Source: Enterobacter sp. RHBSTW-00175
GTDB taxonomy: Bacteria; Pseudomonadota; Gammaproteobacteria; Enterobacterales; Enterobacteriaceae
Assembly: GCF_013927005.1 (NCBI RefSeq)
Contig: NZ_CP055930.1
Location: 4,154,001 to 4,218,000 of the forward strand
Reading direction: 5' to 3'
Length of the DNA: 64,000 bases
Shown piece after piece: positions 49,386 to 57,722 of this stretch. The position numbers and the translations under genes are program-made. The stretch's first letter is position 1, and each line of letters starts with the position of its first letter. Under the pieces are notes generated by a model, which ran no database searches, was not told the origin of the DNA, and was given only the letters and a program-made list of their open reading frames with translations.

Positions 49386-50477
49386 ATGACTAAACAGGCA
49401 TTATTTCAGTCCTACGATCTTGGCCCCATAACACTTGCCAACCACATTGTGATGGCCCCCCTGACGCGTAACCGAGCCGGTGCAGGGCTAGTCCCGAGCG
49501 GACTGGCAGCAACTTACTACGCCCAGCGCGCTACCGCAGGATTGTTGATTACCGAAGCCACGCAAATATCACCACAAGCGCAGGGTTATCAGGATACGCC
49601 GGGGATCTATACGCAAGCTCAAATAGAGGGTTGGCGCAAAGTGACTGACGCGGTCCATGCCAAAGGTGGGCGTATATTTGTTCAGCTCTGGCACGTAGGG
49701 CGAATTTCGCATGTCGATTTACAGCCTGGTGGCGCTGCACCAGTCGCACCGTCCGCTATTCGCGCTGAGACGAAAACCTTTGTGAACAACGGATTTGCTG
49801 ATGTTTCTGAACCACGTGCGCTGGAGGTGGAGGAAATAAAGGGGATCATCGATGATTTTAGAAAGGCAGCTGCCAATGCCATTGCCGCCGGGTTTGACGG
49901 AGTCGAAATCCATGGTGCGAATGGTTATCTGCTGGAACAGTTCCTTAAAGATGGCGCAAATCAGCGTACCGATGAATACGGCGGCTCTGTAGAGAACCGT
50001 GCTCGCCTGCTTTTAGAAGTCACTGCTGCCGTAAAAGATGAGATCGGCGCAGATCGCACCGGCGTGCGCATTTCGCCGGTATCTCCTGCTAATGCAATTT
50101 CGTGCAGCGATCCGCAGCCACAATATGACTACCTCGCTGAACAACTCAATGCATTAGGCATTGTGTACCTCCATGTGGTTGAAGGTGCTACGGGCGGCCC
50201 GCGAGATGTATCACCGTTCGATTACGACGCACTACGCCAGCGCTTTAAAAACACCTGGATCGGCAACAATGGCTATGACCTGGCGCTGGCGTCCACTCAA
50301 CTTGCGCAAGGCAAAGCCGATCTGTTCGCGTTTGGTCGCCCGTTCATCTCCAATCCGGATCTGGTCGAAAGGCTGAAGACGGGCGCGCCTCTGGCCCCAC
50401 TCAATCCTGAAACACTTTATGGCGGTGGCGCGCAAGGCTACACCGATTATCCGTCGCTTGCCGAGAGCAGCAAGTAG
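49386..50477 (+). CDS. Old yellow enzyme-type NADH:flavin oxidoreductase (ene-reductase, NemA-like)
   Basis: 363 residues. FMN-dependent TIM barrel with the OYE blocks VMAPLTRNRAG, FVQLWHVGRISH, DGVEIHGANGYLLEQFLKDGANQRTDEYGGSVENRARLLLE and FGRPFISNPDL. It reduces activated alkenes, quinones, maleimides or nitro compounds with NAD(P)H. It heads a rightward cluster of redox genes under TetR control. The exact substrate is unknown. Confidence 0.92.
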   Translation: MTKQALFQSYDLGPITLANHIVMAPLTRNRAGAGLVPSGLAATYYAQRATAGLLITEATQISPQAQGYQDTPGIYTQAQIEGWRKVTDAVHAKGGRIFVQLWHVGRISHVDLQPGGAAPVAPSAIRAETKTFVNNGFADVSEPRALEVEEIKGIIDDFRKAAANAIAAGFDGVEIHGANGYLLEQFLKDGANQRTDEYGGSVENRARLLLEVTAAVKDEIGADRTGVRISPVSPANAISCSDPQPQYDYLAEQLNALGIVYLHVVEGATGGPRDVSPFDYDALRQRFKNTWIGNNGYDLALASTQLAQGKADLFAFGRPFISNPDLVERLKTGAPLAPLNPETLYGGGAQGYTDYPSLAESSK

Positions 50478-50549
50478 ATCTGTGGTGTCACGGTTCTACA
50501 TATATCGCGCAGTGCGAATTCTGTTTACACATTATGAAAGAAGATCAAC

Positions 50550-51332
50550 ATGACTAAAGTTTCAGTTCTCATTACAGGTGCCTCCACGGGTATTGGTGCT
50601 GTCTACGCTGAACGGTTTGCCCGCCGGGGTCACGACCTTGTTCTGGTTGCACGTGACAAAGCGAAGTTAGAGATACTGGCCGAGCGCCTGCAACAGGAAA
50701 ATGACATTTCTGTCGACGTTCTGCCTGCCGACCTCACGCGAGCGAGTGATTTAGCTGTGGTTGAAGCTCGCCTGCGTGAAGACACACAGATTGGCATTCT
50801 TATCAATAACGCGGGTATCGCGCAGTCCGGTAGTTTTACAGAGCAGACGCCTGAATCCATAGAAAGTCTCATCGCACTCAACGTCACTGCCCTGACAAGG
50901 CTTGCCAGTGCTGTGGCTCCTCGGTTTGTAAAAGCCGGAGAGGGGTCGATCGTCAATATCAGTTCTATCGTCGGACTCGCCCCGGAATTTGCCATGACGG
51001 TGTACGGCGCAACCAAAGCCTTTGTTCTTTTCCTGTCTCAGGGAATGAATGCAGAGCTGTCATCTAAAGGCATATATATTCAGGCTGTGCTGCCTGCCGG
51101 CACTTACACGGAAATTTGGGACCGTGCGGGTATCGATATCAGTAACTCGGCAAAATTCATGGAAGTTGGCGAGTTAGTGGATGCCGCACTGGTTGGCTTT
51201 GATCGCCGTGAGCTTGTCACCATCCCACCACTACAGAAGGCTGAACGCTGGGACACTCTCGATACCTCGCGTCAGACTTTGCTTTCTGACATCAAACAAG
51301 ATGAAGTTGCTGAACGATATAAAGCACTTTAG
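50550..51332 (+). CDS. Short-chain dehydrogenase/reductase (1)
   Basis: 260 residues. Rossmann motif TGASTGIG, NNAG, catalytic Ser in NISSI and YGATK. NAD(P)-dependent oxidoreductase, substrate unknown. Located 72 bp after the OYE gene. A perfect 11-bp hairpin (CTCAGCAGAAC, 51346..51379) follows without a T-run and may stabilise the mRNA. Confidence 0.9.
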   Translation: MTKVSVLITGASTGIGAVYAERFARRGHDLVLVARDKAKLEILAERLQQENDISVDVLPADLTRASDLAVVEARLREDTQIGILINNAGIAQSGSFTEQTPESIESLIALNVTALTRLASAVAPRFVKAGEGSIVNISSIVGLAPEFAMTVYGATKAFVLFLSQGMNAELSSKGIYIQAVLPAGTYTEIWDRAGIDISNSAKFMEVGELVDAALVGFDRRELVTIPPLQKAERWDTLDTSRQTLLSDIKQDEVAERYKAL

Positions 51333-51467
51333 TCAATGAGGTACGCTCAGCAGAACGCCCTTTGGTCTGTTCTGCTGAGAAGCAAACAAACCCAACCCCC
51401 ACCCATTACAGCGTGACGTCTCATCAGCGATGAGAATTCTCAAATAAATCGTGAGGCCTTATTCAGT

Positions 51468-52286
51468 ATGACAAAAAAACGTGTAGCACTGGTTACCGGT
51501 GCATCCTCAGGTATCGGCGAAGCGTCTGCTATTAAACTTTTAGCGGCTGGGTATACGGTATATGGCACGAGTCGGCATGGCTCCATGGCGGGAAAGCATC
51601 CGTTTCCCTTGCTGACGCTTGATGTAACAGACGACGCTTCTGTCAGGGCCGCCATTGAGGAGTTACTTCGTATGGAGGGCCGCATAGATCTTCTGGTGAA
51701 CAATGCTGGCTTCGGGATCGCTCCGGCGGCGGCGGAAGAAAGTTCTGTCGAACAGGCAAGACTTATGTTCGACACCAACTTTTTGGGCATCGTCAGGTTG
51801 ACTCGGGCGGTGATCCCTCACATGCGCCGCCAGGGCAGCGGGCGCATTATTAACATCGGCTCGATACTTGGGGTCGTTCCGTTTCCGTATGTGGCACTTT
51901 ATGCTGCCAGTAAGTATGCGGTCGAGGGGTATACGGGGGCACTGGATCATGAATTACGCACGCAGGGTATCCGGGTTTCTGTCATCGAACCTGCTTACAT
52001 GAAAACGCAGTTTGAAGCCAATACGATAGAGCCGGACGCCAGGCTTGAAGAGTATGACCTGATCCGGGCTAAGTTGGCGAAAGTGCTTAGCAAGGCTATG
52101 ACCGAAGCGGAAAGCCCTGAGATAGTAGGTGATGTTGTGGTTAAAGCCGCTCAGGCTTTACATCCAAAAGTGCGATACACGGCGGGAACGCTGGCCGGTA
52201 AATTGAATTTTCTCCTCAGGTTCGCTCCTGCCTCATTCCTGGATAAGGTCGTGCGTAAAAGTCTTCAGTTGGATGCGAAAGGTTAA
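51468..52286 (+). CDS. Short-chain dehydrogenase/reductase (2)
   Basis: 272 residues. TGASSGIG, NNAG, and YAASKYAV catalytic motif. Only distantly like the first SDR of this cluster. It is followed after 2 bp by a small membrane protein gene, suggesting one transcript. Confidence 0.9.
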   Translation: MTKKRVALVTGASSGIGEASAIKLLAAGYTVYGTSRHGSMAGKHPFPLLTLDVTDDASVRAAIEELLRMEGRIDLLVNNAGFGIAPAAAEESSVEQARLMFDTNFLGIVRLTRAVIPHMRRQGSGRIINIGSILGVVPFPYVALYAASKYAVEGYTGALDHELRTQGIRVSVIEPAYMKTQFEANTIEPDARLEEYDLIRAKLAKVLSKAMTEAESPEIVGDVVVKAAQALHPKVRYTAGTLAGKLNFLLRFAPASFLDKVVRKSLQLDAKG

Positions 52287-52288
52287 AA

Positions 52289-52681
52289 ATGAAATTTTCT
52301 CAACTGGCTGTTCTGACTGCGGTGTTGTTTTTCATCCTAGCCACAGCATGGATGTTTTTCCCGGAACAGCTTTTAACGCAATGGGGCATTGAGCCCACGC
52401 CGGGTACCGACGTTATTTGTCGCCGCTCGGCTGCATTTTTTGCAGGAATAAGTGTTATGTGTTTCCTGGCCAGAAATGCCGGGCCTTCCCCGGCCCGTCA
52501 TGCTCTGGCCGCGGGTATCAGCACAATAGCGATTATTTCAGCCGTGCTGGGCATCGCTGAATGGCGCGAAGGGCATGTTAGCGGGCAGATCCTTTTTGCC
52601 GTATTAATCGAGCTGTTCCTAGGTACCGCCTTTTTACTCAGCAACAAGCCCCCTGTGAAAAATGTTACTGGCAAATACTAA
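52289..52681 (+). CDS. Small integral membrane protein, four predicted helices
   Basis: 130 residues. Hydrophobic segments at about 5-22, 44-62, 70-88 and 98-115; a Pro-rich, hydrophilic tail. Resembles small uncharacterised inner-membrane proteins found next to SDR/oxidoreductase genes. No transporter motif recognised. Confidence 0.7.
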   Translation: MKFSQLAVLTAVLFFILATAWMFFPEQLLTQWGIEPTPGTDVICRRSAAFFAGISVMCFLARNAGPSPARHALAAGISTIAIISAVLGIAEWREGHVSGQILFAVLIELFLGTAFLLSNKPPVKNVTGKY

Positions 52682-52695
52682 AGGGTAAAGAACAA

Positions 52696-53715
52696 ATGAA
52701 TAGCAGGACGATGAAAGCCTTTACGTTTAAACGTTATGGTAAATCCCCTGATCCGGGATTCGATGACGTGGATTTTCCTTCCCCCGGTGCTGATGAAATC
52801 CTTGTGAAGGTACACGCTGTTGGCCTTAACCCAATTGACAACATGATCCCAACCGGAATGTTTAAGCCGGTATTGCATTTTAAACTCCCTGCGACGCTGG
52901 GCAGTGATTTGGCCGGTGTCGTCGTTGCAGTGGGGGCTCGTGTGACCCGTTTTATCCCGGGTGACGAAATTTTTGCCAGTATTTTCGATACGGGAATGGG
53001 CTCCCTGGCCGAATTTGTTGTGGTTCCTGAAAGTCTCGCGGCTATTAAACCGGCAAATCTGGATTTTGTGCAGGCAGCTTCACTTCCGATGGTGAGCCTC
53101 ACATCCTGGCAGGCGTTCACAGAGCGAGCGAATCTGCAGCCTGGACAGAAGGTTTTCATCCCGGCAGGTTCCGGAGGAATTGGGAGCTTTGCGATCCAAC
53201 TGGCTAAGCACCTTGGTGCGAAGGTGGGAACAACAACAAGTTCAGTGAACGTCGAGTGGGTAAATCGTCTTGGCGCAGATGAAGTGGTCGACTATAAAAA
53301 TCAGGAATTTGAAAACGTACTGAGTGGCTACGATATTGTTCTGGGCACTGTCAGAGGGGATGCAATTGAAAAGTCCACTCAAATTCTTAAACCTGGCGGA
53401 AAGATTATTTCTCTCATCGGGCCGTTAGATGCCGCGTTCGCACAGGCCCGGGGATTGAACTTTTTACTGCGTTTTGTGTTCGGGCTGATGAGTCGTAAGA
53501 TTATACGTCTTACGAAAAAACGAGGCCTGACCTATTCATTTCTCTTCGTTCGACCTGACGGCGCTCAATTAACTCAAATAAGCAAACTCACAGAAGCGGA
53601 ACACATCATCCCTGTGATCGACAAGGTTTTTCCCTTTACAGCGACAAAGGATGCTCTTGACTATCTTGCCCGGGGACATGCGAAGGGCAAAGTTGTTGTT
53701 ATGATACAAGAGTGA
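52696..53715 (+). CDS. Zinc-independent medium-chain NADPH:quinone oxidoreductase-like enzyme
   Basis: 339 residues. GroES-like N-terminal domain (VHAVGLNPIDNMIPTG, LGSDLAGVVVAVG) and Rossmann domain (VFIPAGSGGIGSFAIQLAKHLGAKV). No zinc ligands, as in quinone oxidoreductases and plant-type enone reductases. Last gene of the cluster. The next 180 bp (53716..53898) hold no gene. Confidence 0.9.
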   Translation: MNSRTMKAFTFKRYGKSPDPGFDDVDFPSPGADEILVKVHAVGLNPIDNMIPTGMFKPVLHFKLPATLGSDLAGVVVAVGARVTRFIPGDEIFASIFDTGMGSLAEFVVVPESLAAIKPANLDFVQAASLPMVSLTSWQAFTERANLQPGQKVFIPAGSGGIGSFAIQLAKHLGAKVGTTTSSVNVEWVNRLGADEVVDYKNQEFENVLSGYDIVLGTVRGDAIEKSTQILKPGGKIISLIGPLDAAFAQARGLNFLLRFVFGLMSRKIIRLTKKRGLTYSFLFVRPDGAQLTQISKLTEAEHIIPVIDKVFPFTATKDALDYLARGHAKGKVVVMIQE

Positions 53716-53898
53716 CAACAACGACGGTTTGCGTCTGCCCACGATAAGAGACAACCGCTAAAGTCTGTTGCCAGGAACTAAATCCGCTGCCTCATGGAAG
53801 AGATGCAGCACGTCCGCTGTTCGCTCAAAGCAGACTGTCAGACTTGATTGTGTGCTATTAGTGAAACCGTCAGTTCAAGTCTGAACTAGTACAAGCCA

Positions 53899-54795
53899 TT
53901 AATCCCCGGATGCATCCTGCGCGGCAGCATTCACTTTCATTTTCCAGAGACTGTCTTCAGGCATATCAAGACGCACATCGATCCAGCTGTTCAGCGGCAC
54001 GTCGATTGGAGCCCCCTTCGTTTTCACCATTTCCCCATCGTCGCTTAAGATATATTTGCGCTTGAACAGGCGGATTGTCAGCTCCCCGTTATCGCCTTGC
54101 TCAGCCTCTACAATACCGAACTCACCCATTCCGCCCGGATCCATCGGCGGCAGAAGTTGCCAGCCAGAGGATGCCAGACCGGTAGAGCCTGCCAGCACAT
54201 AAACGCCGACATCGAGGCGGCTTACGTGAACTCCTTCAGCCTCCTCGTTCGCCGTGGCGCAACCACACCAGGAGAAGCCGTCTTCGGCTACATCATCACG
54301 CTGATTTTCTTCCTGTGACTTCACGATACGGGCGACCGGTGATGCGGCCTTGAGCGTACCGTCACTGGCCTTTGTGGTATTACCCGTTGTATACGCTTCA
54401 TGGTAGGTCCATGCAGAACCGCTGTAATATGAGAACCAGGTTCCCCTGAGTGAATAGGACTGGTGAATACGGGTTGGCCTGTTCCCTCTGTTAATGATAA
54501 AAGTTGTCAGGTCTGCTGAAACACCAATTTCAGAGTATCCATCACCCGTGGAACCATAAAAACCTGTTGGAGTGCTGCCATCCTGGGTTCGGATACTTGC
54601 GCCACTACTAAAAGAAGCACCAAGGCCAAAGGCCCCCACGGTTAATGCTCTGCCTGAAGTGGTGTCTGAAGAGCCAGTCTGGACATCAGCAGTTGCAGCA
54701 CTTCCTAAACCAACGTTTTCGATAATGCCTTTTGAAGTTTCATCCGATAACGTCACCGGGATTGTTTGAATAAAAAGGTGACTGGAAACATGCAA
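53899..54795 (-). CDS. Silent alternative tail fibre C-terminus (inverted cassette)
   Basis: The open frame has 298 codons but begins without an RBS. From the crossover site at 54700..54725 onward (GLGSAATADVQTGSSDTTSGRALTVGAFGLG) it encodes about 271 residues of fibre sequence, with no S74 domain. The reading phase across the site equals that of the fibre at 46145, so inversion would place this segment behind the fibre N-terminus. The 23 codons upstream of the site are leftover fibre or chance coding. It overlaps the invertase start by 6 bp. Confidence 0.82.
   Translation of the reverse strand: MHVSSHLFIQTIPVTLSDETSKGIIENVGLGSAATADVQTGSSDTTSGRALTVGAFGLGASFSSGASIRTQDGSTPTGFYGSTGDGYSEIGVSADLTTFIINRGNRPTRIHQSYSLRGTWFSYYSGSAWTYHEAYTTGNTTKASDGTLKAASPVARIVKSQEENQRDDVAEDGFSWCGCATANEEAEGVHVSRLDVGVYVLAGSTGLASSGWQLLPPMDPGGMGEFGIVEAEQGDNGELTIRLFKRKYILSDDGEMVKTKGAPIDVPLNSWIDVRLDMPEDSLWKMKVNAAAQDASGD
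54700..54725 (-). other. Invertase crossover site 2 (gix/hix-like)
   Basis: On the plus strand ACTTCCTAAACC-AA-CGTTTTCGATAA. The CGTTTTCGATAA half matches 10 of 12 bases of the Mu gix half-site GGTTTTGGATAA, and the other half matches site 1. Orientation is inverted relative to site 1, giving inversion rather than deletion. Confidence 0.8.
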
Positions 54796-55344
54796 ATAGG
54801 ATATGTCAGGGTGTCAACAAATGACCAGAACACGGATCTTCAGCGACAGGCGCTTGAACGCGCAGGATGTGAACAGATTTTCGAAGAAAAAATGAGTGGA
54901 ACAGTGGCGAACAGACCAGCACTGAGAAAGCTCCTCAAAGCTCTTAATGAGGGGGACACGCTGGTGGTCTGGAAACTCGACCGTCTCGGCCGCAGTATGC
55001 GCAATCTGGTATTGCTGGTGGATGAACTGCGCCTGCGTGGGATCCACTTCAAGAGCCTCACTGACAGCATTGATACTTCAAGCCCAATGGGGCGTTTCAT
55101 ATTTCACATCATGTCAGCCCTGGCGGAAATGGAAAGAGAACTGATCGTGGAGCGTACCCGTGCAGGTCTGGCAGTTGCGAGGGAGCAGGGAAGGATAGGG
55201 GGAAGGCGTTCTAAGCTATCATCGGAACAGTGGGCTCAGGCCGGGAGGCTCATCGCAAATGGAGTGGACAGGAAACGGGTGGCAATAATTTATGATGTGG
55301 CTGTGTGCACACTTTATAAAAAATTTCCCGCTCAAAAATGCTGA
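54790..55344 (+). CDS. DNA invertase, Gin/Hin/Cin-type serine recombinase
   Basis: 184 residues. Catalytic Ser in IGYVRVSTNDQNTDLQRQAL, the motif LVVWKLDRLGRSMRNLV, and a C-terminal helix-turn-helix (GRRSKLSSEQWAQAGRLIANGVDRKRVAIIYDVAVCTLYKKF). ATG 54790 lies immediately outside crossover site 2, the usual place for a fibre invertase. In this family inversion needs Fis at an enhancer. Confidence 0.93.
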   Translation: MQIGYVRVSTNDQNTDLQRQALERAGCEQIFEEKMSGTVANRPALRKLLKALNEGDTLVVWKLDRLGRSMRNLVLLVDELRLRGIHFKSLTDSIDTSSPMGRFIFHIMSALAEMERELIVERTRAGLAVAREQGRIGGRRSKLSSEQWAQAGRLIANGVDRKRVAIIYDVAVCTLYKKFPAQKC

Positions 55345-55388
55345 GGATTAAAGTGGTGATGGCAATTTTACTAAAAAATCGTTCTCCA

Positions 55389-55414
55389 AAACTCAAGCGT
55401 AAGTGCTTGAGTTT
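55389..55414. terminator. Hairpin after the invertase
   Basis: AAACTCAAGC-GTAAGT-GCTTGAGTTT, a perfect 10-bp stem flanked by A- and T-rich sequence. It could insulate potB or the invertase; the T-run is short. Between it and attR are tandem ATTAATC words (55482..55500). Confidence 0.65.
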
Positions 55415-55489
55415 ATTAGTTTTAGAGATTGCTTTACTGGCAATGACTAATGATCGAAAAATACAATGTAACCATTTGATTTTTAATCA

Positions 55490-56353
55490 TTAATCATTAA
55501 TTTCACTAACCTTCTTGTTCAGTAAACGTGCGGCGCGCCAGTACACCAGCAGCATCAGGCCCATTACCAGTGTCAGGGTAATGCTGGTGGCAGAGCCGAA
55601 CGGCCAGTCACGGATGTTAAGGAACTGACTCTTAATGACGTTACCAATGAGCAGGTTTTTCGCCCCGCCCATCAGGTCGGAAACGTAGAACAGCCCCATG
55701 GCAGGTAGCATCACCAGCAGACATCCGGCAATAATCCCTGGCATGGTCAGTGGAAGAATGATGCGGATAAAGGTTTGCAGCCTGTTCGCCCCCAGATCCT
55801 TCGCGGCTTCCAGCAGCGGCTTGTCGAGCTTTTCAATGCTGGAGTAGAGCGGCATTACCATAAACGGCAGCAATATGTACACCAGACCAATGATCACCGC
55901 CCCTGGCGTAAACATGATACGCACAGGCGTATCGATCACTCCAAGCCAGAGCAGAAATTCATTCATGTACCCTTTGGTACTGAGGAATAACTTCAGCCCG
56001 TAAATACGGATTAATGAGTTGGTCCAGAAGGGAACAATCAGTAAAAACAGCAACAGGGGACGCACTTTCTGCGGCAGTCGCGCCAGAAACCACGCAAAGG
56101 GATAGCCCAATACCAGACAGGCGACAGTCGCTATCAGCGCCATATTGAGCGAATGCAGCAGCACCTCAAAATAGAGCGGGTCGAGCAGGCGTGAGTAGTT
56201 GTCCAGCGTAAAGACCAGCGTAACGAAATTGGCATCATCACGGGTTAAGAAGCTGGTCGCAATGATCATCAGGTTGGGTAAAAAGACAAACAACACAAGC
56301 CAACCGACGATAGTGGCAATCACCACATTCTGGAATTTACTTGTGTTCTTCAT
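55490..56353 (-). CDS. potB: Spermidine/putrescine ABC transporter permease PotB (phage-altered C-terminus)
   Basis: 287 residues from ATG 56353 ([10 protein letters not shown]), which overlaps potA by 17 bp. The EAA loop ([17 protein letters not shown]) and membrane segments match PotB. The last host codons are LNKKV; then attR adds SEIND in place of the native EFE. The transporter half is therefore intact with a slightly different tail. Its translational coupling to potC is lost. Confidence 0.95.
   Translation of the reverse strand: MKNTSKFQNVVIATIVGWLVLFVFLPNLMIIATSFLTRDDANFVTLVFTLDNYSRLLDPLYFEVLLHSLNMALIATVACLVLGYPFAWFLARLPQKVRPLLLFLLIVPFWTNSLIRIYGLKLFLSTKGYMNEFLLWLGVIDTPVRIMFTPGAVIIGLVYILLPFMVMPLYSSIEKLDKPLLEAAKDLGANRLQTFIRIILPLTMPGIIAGCLLVMLPAMGLFYVSDLMGGAKNLLIGNVIKSQFLNIRDWPFGSATSITLTLVMGLMLLVYWRAARLLNKKVSEIND
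55509..55521. repeat. attR core
   Basis: ACCTTCTTGTTCA, identical to attL (1612..1624), inside the 3' end of potB (LNKKV). On the phage side potB continues for only a few codons before a stop. Confidence 0.88.
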
Positions 56354-57455
56354 CAGCCAGTACAACCTCCCAGCTTTCTACCCAGTTAATAACCATTTTC
56401 TGATTGAGGGAGTGGTCAAAGTCAGGGTCGTCCTCGTTAAAGAATTCGCTGACCATCACCATTTTGCCATTTTCCAGCTCAACCACGGACTCCAGGGTCA
56501 TCCCTTTGTAGTTCCGTTCCCGGATATAGCCGATAAGCCCTTCGGCATCCGCCTGATGGTGGATCTCATCGACGCGCAAGTCTTCCGGGCGCAGCAGCAC
56601 ATTCAGTTTTTGCCCCGGCTGAACATCAAAGTTCACGTAGATATTGCATTCGCGGCCTTCAACATTTGCCCGCACCCGCTGTTCGTCCAGGCGCTCAATC
56701 ACCATTGCGTTGAAGATATTGATCTCGCCGATGAAGCTTGCCACAAACAGGTTTTTGGGTTCTTCGTAGATTTCGCGGGGCGTGCCGTCTTGCTCAATTT
56801 TGCCGTCACGCATCACCACAATGCGGTCTGACATGGTGAGCGCTTCTTCCTGATCGTGGGTCACGAAGACAAACGTAATGCCAAGCTTACGTTGCAGTGC
56901 TTTCAGCTCATTTTGCATCTGTTTGCGCAGTTTATAATCCAGCGCCGAGAGGGATTCATCCAGCAGCAGCAGGCGCGGCTTGTTGACCACGGCGCGTGCA
57001 ATGGCGACACGCTGCTGTTGGCCACCAGAAAGCTGATGCGGTTTACGCTGGGCAAACTCTTCCAGCTGCACCATTTTCAGCGCGTCGGTTACGCGGGGTG
57101 GGATCTCGTTTGCCGGCGTTTTTTGCATCCGCAGGCCAAACGCCACGTTCTCAAATACGGTCATGTGCGGGAACAGGGCATAGCTCTGAAAGACGGTATT
57201 GACGTGACGTTCTTCGGCAGGAACCTGGGTTATATTGAGGTTCTCAAGGTGGATGTGGCCGTTATCGACATTTTCCAGCCCGGCGATAAGGCGCAATACG
57301 GTTGTTTTGCCGCAGCCTGAAGGGCCAAGCAGCGTAAGAAACTCACCGTCATTGATGGTCAGATTGAGATCGGAAATCACCTCTTTACCATCAAAGCTTT
57401 TACGAATTCGTTCCAGTTGCACCAGCGGCGAAAGGGAACGGGGTTGTGTATTCAA
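56337..57455 (-). CDS. potA: Spermidine/putrescine ABC transporter ATPase PotA (unusual start)
   Basis: 372 residues of the normal ATPase: Walker [10 protein letters not shown], signature [14 protein letters not shown], Walker [13 protein letters not shown], and the C-terminal regulatory domain. No in-frame ATG exists near the 5' end; the first usable codon is TTG 57455. The expected start, ATG 57472 with a GGAG RBS, reads MGQRKN and then stops at a TGA overlapping this TTG. Compared with the E. coli gene one A is missing from a short A-run. See finding. Confidence 0.9.
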   Translation of the reverse strand: MNTQPRSLSPLVQLERIRKSFDGKEVISDLNLTINDGEFLTLLGPSGCGKTTVLRLIAGLENVDNGHIHLENLNITQVPAEERHVNTVFQSYALFPHMTVFENVAFGLRMQKTPANEIPPRVTDALKMVQLEEFAQRKPHQLSGGQQQRVAIARAVVNKPRLLLLDESLSALDYKLRKQMQNELKALQRKLGITFVFVTHDQEEALTMSDRIVVMRDGKIEQDGTPREIYEEPKNLFVASFIGEINIFNAMVIERLDEQRVRANVEGRECNIYVNFDVQPGQKLNVLLRPEDLRVDEIHHQADAEGLIGYIRERNYKGMTLESVVELENGKMVMVSEFFNEDDPDFDHSLNQKMVINWVESWEVVLADEEHK

Positions 57456-57722
57456 TTTTTGCGCTGTCCCATATAGACGCTCCGGGTGGCATTCCGAAGC
57501 GGGGTTTGTGTGTAACCACCTTGGTGACTCTTAATGAGGGCGGACATTTTACGGCAAACCACTGTAATCGCCAATCCTTGTCACTGATTCATAAGCTACA
57601 TTTATTATCGCACCTCAGCATAAACGGAAAAAATTCTCGTTTGCGGGATAAAAGTGACCTGACGCAATATTTGCGTTTTGATGCTTATTGATAATGTTGT
57701 CACAAAAAGTGAGGGTGACTGC

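Larger units (their letters stand above)
1612..55521. mobile_element. Lambdoid prophage integrated between potB and potC
   Basis: The boundaries are set by a 13-bp direct repeat (1612..1624 and 55509..55521), with integrase adjacent to the left end and host pot genes outside both ends. The content is a full siphophage: integration, early control, replication, lysis, packaging, head, tail and fibre modules. Cargo consists of an arsenic island, a methyltransferase module, a uspF-like gene, cor, an IS30-family element and an oxidoreductase cluster. No structural gene is visibly broken, so it may be inducible. At about 53.9 kb it is large for an HK97-type lambdoid phage, and cargo explains the excess. 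Confidence 0.93.

Noticed and set aside
57678..57691. FNR site upstream of pepT
   Set aside because: TTGAT-N4-ATTGA matches only one half well. FNR control of pepT is known in Salmonella, but this word is too degenerate to annotate as a site.
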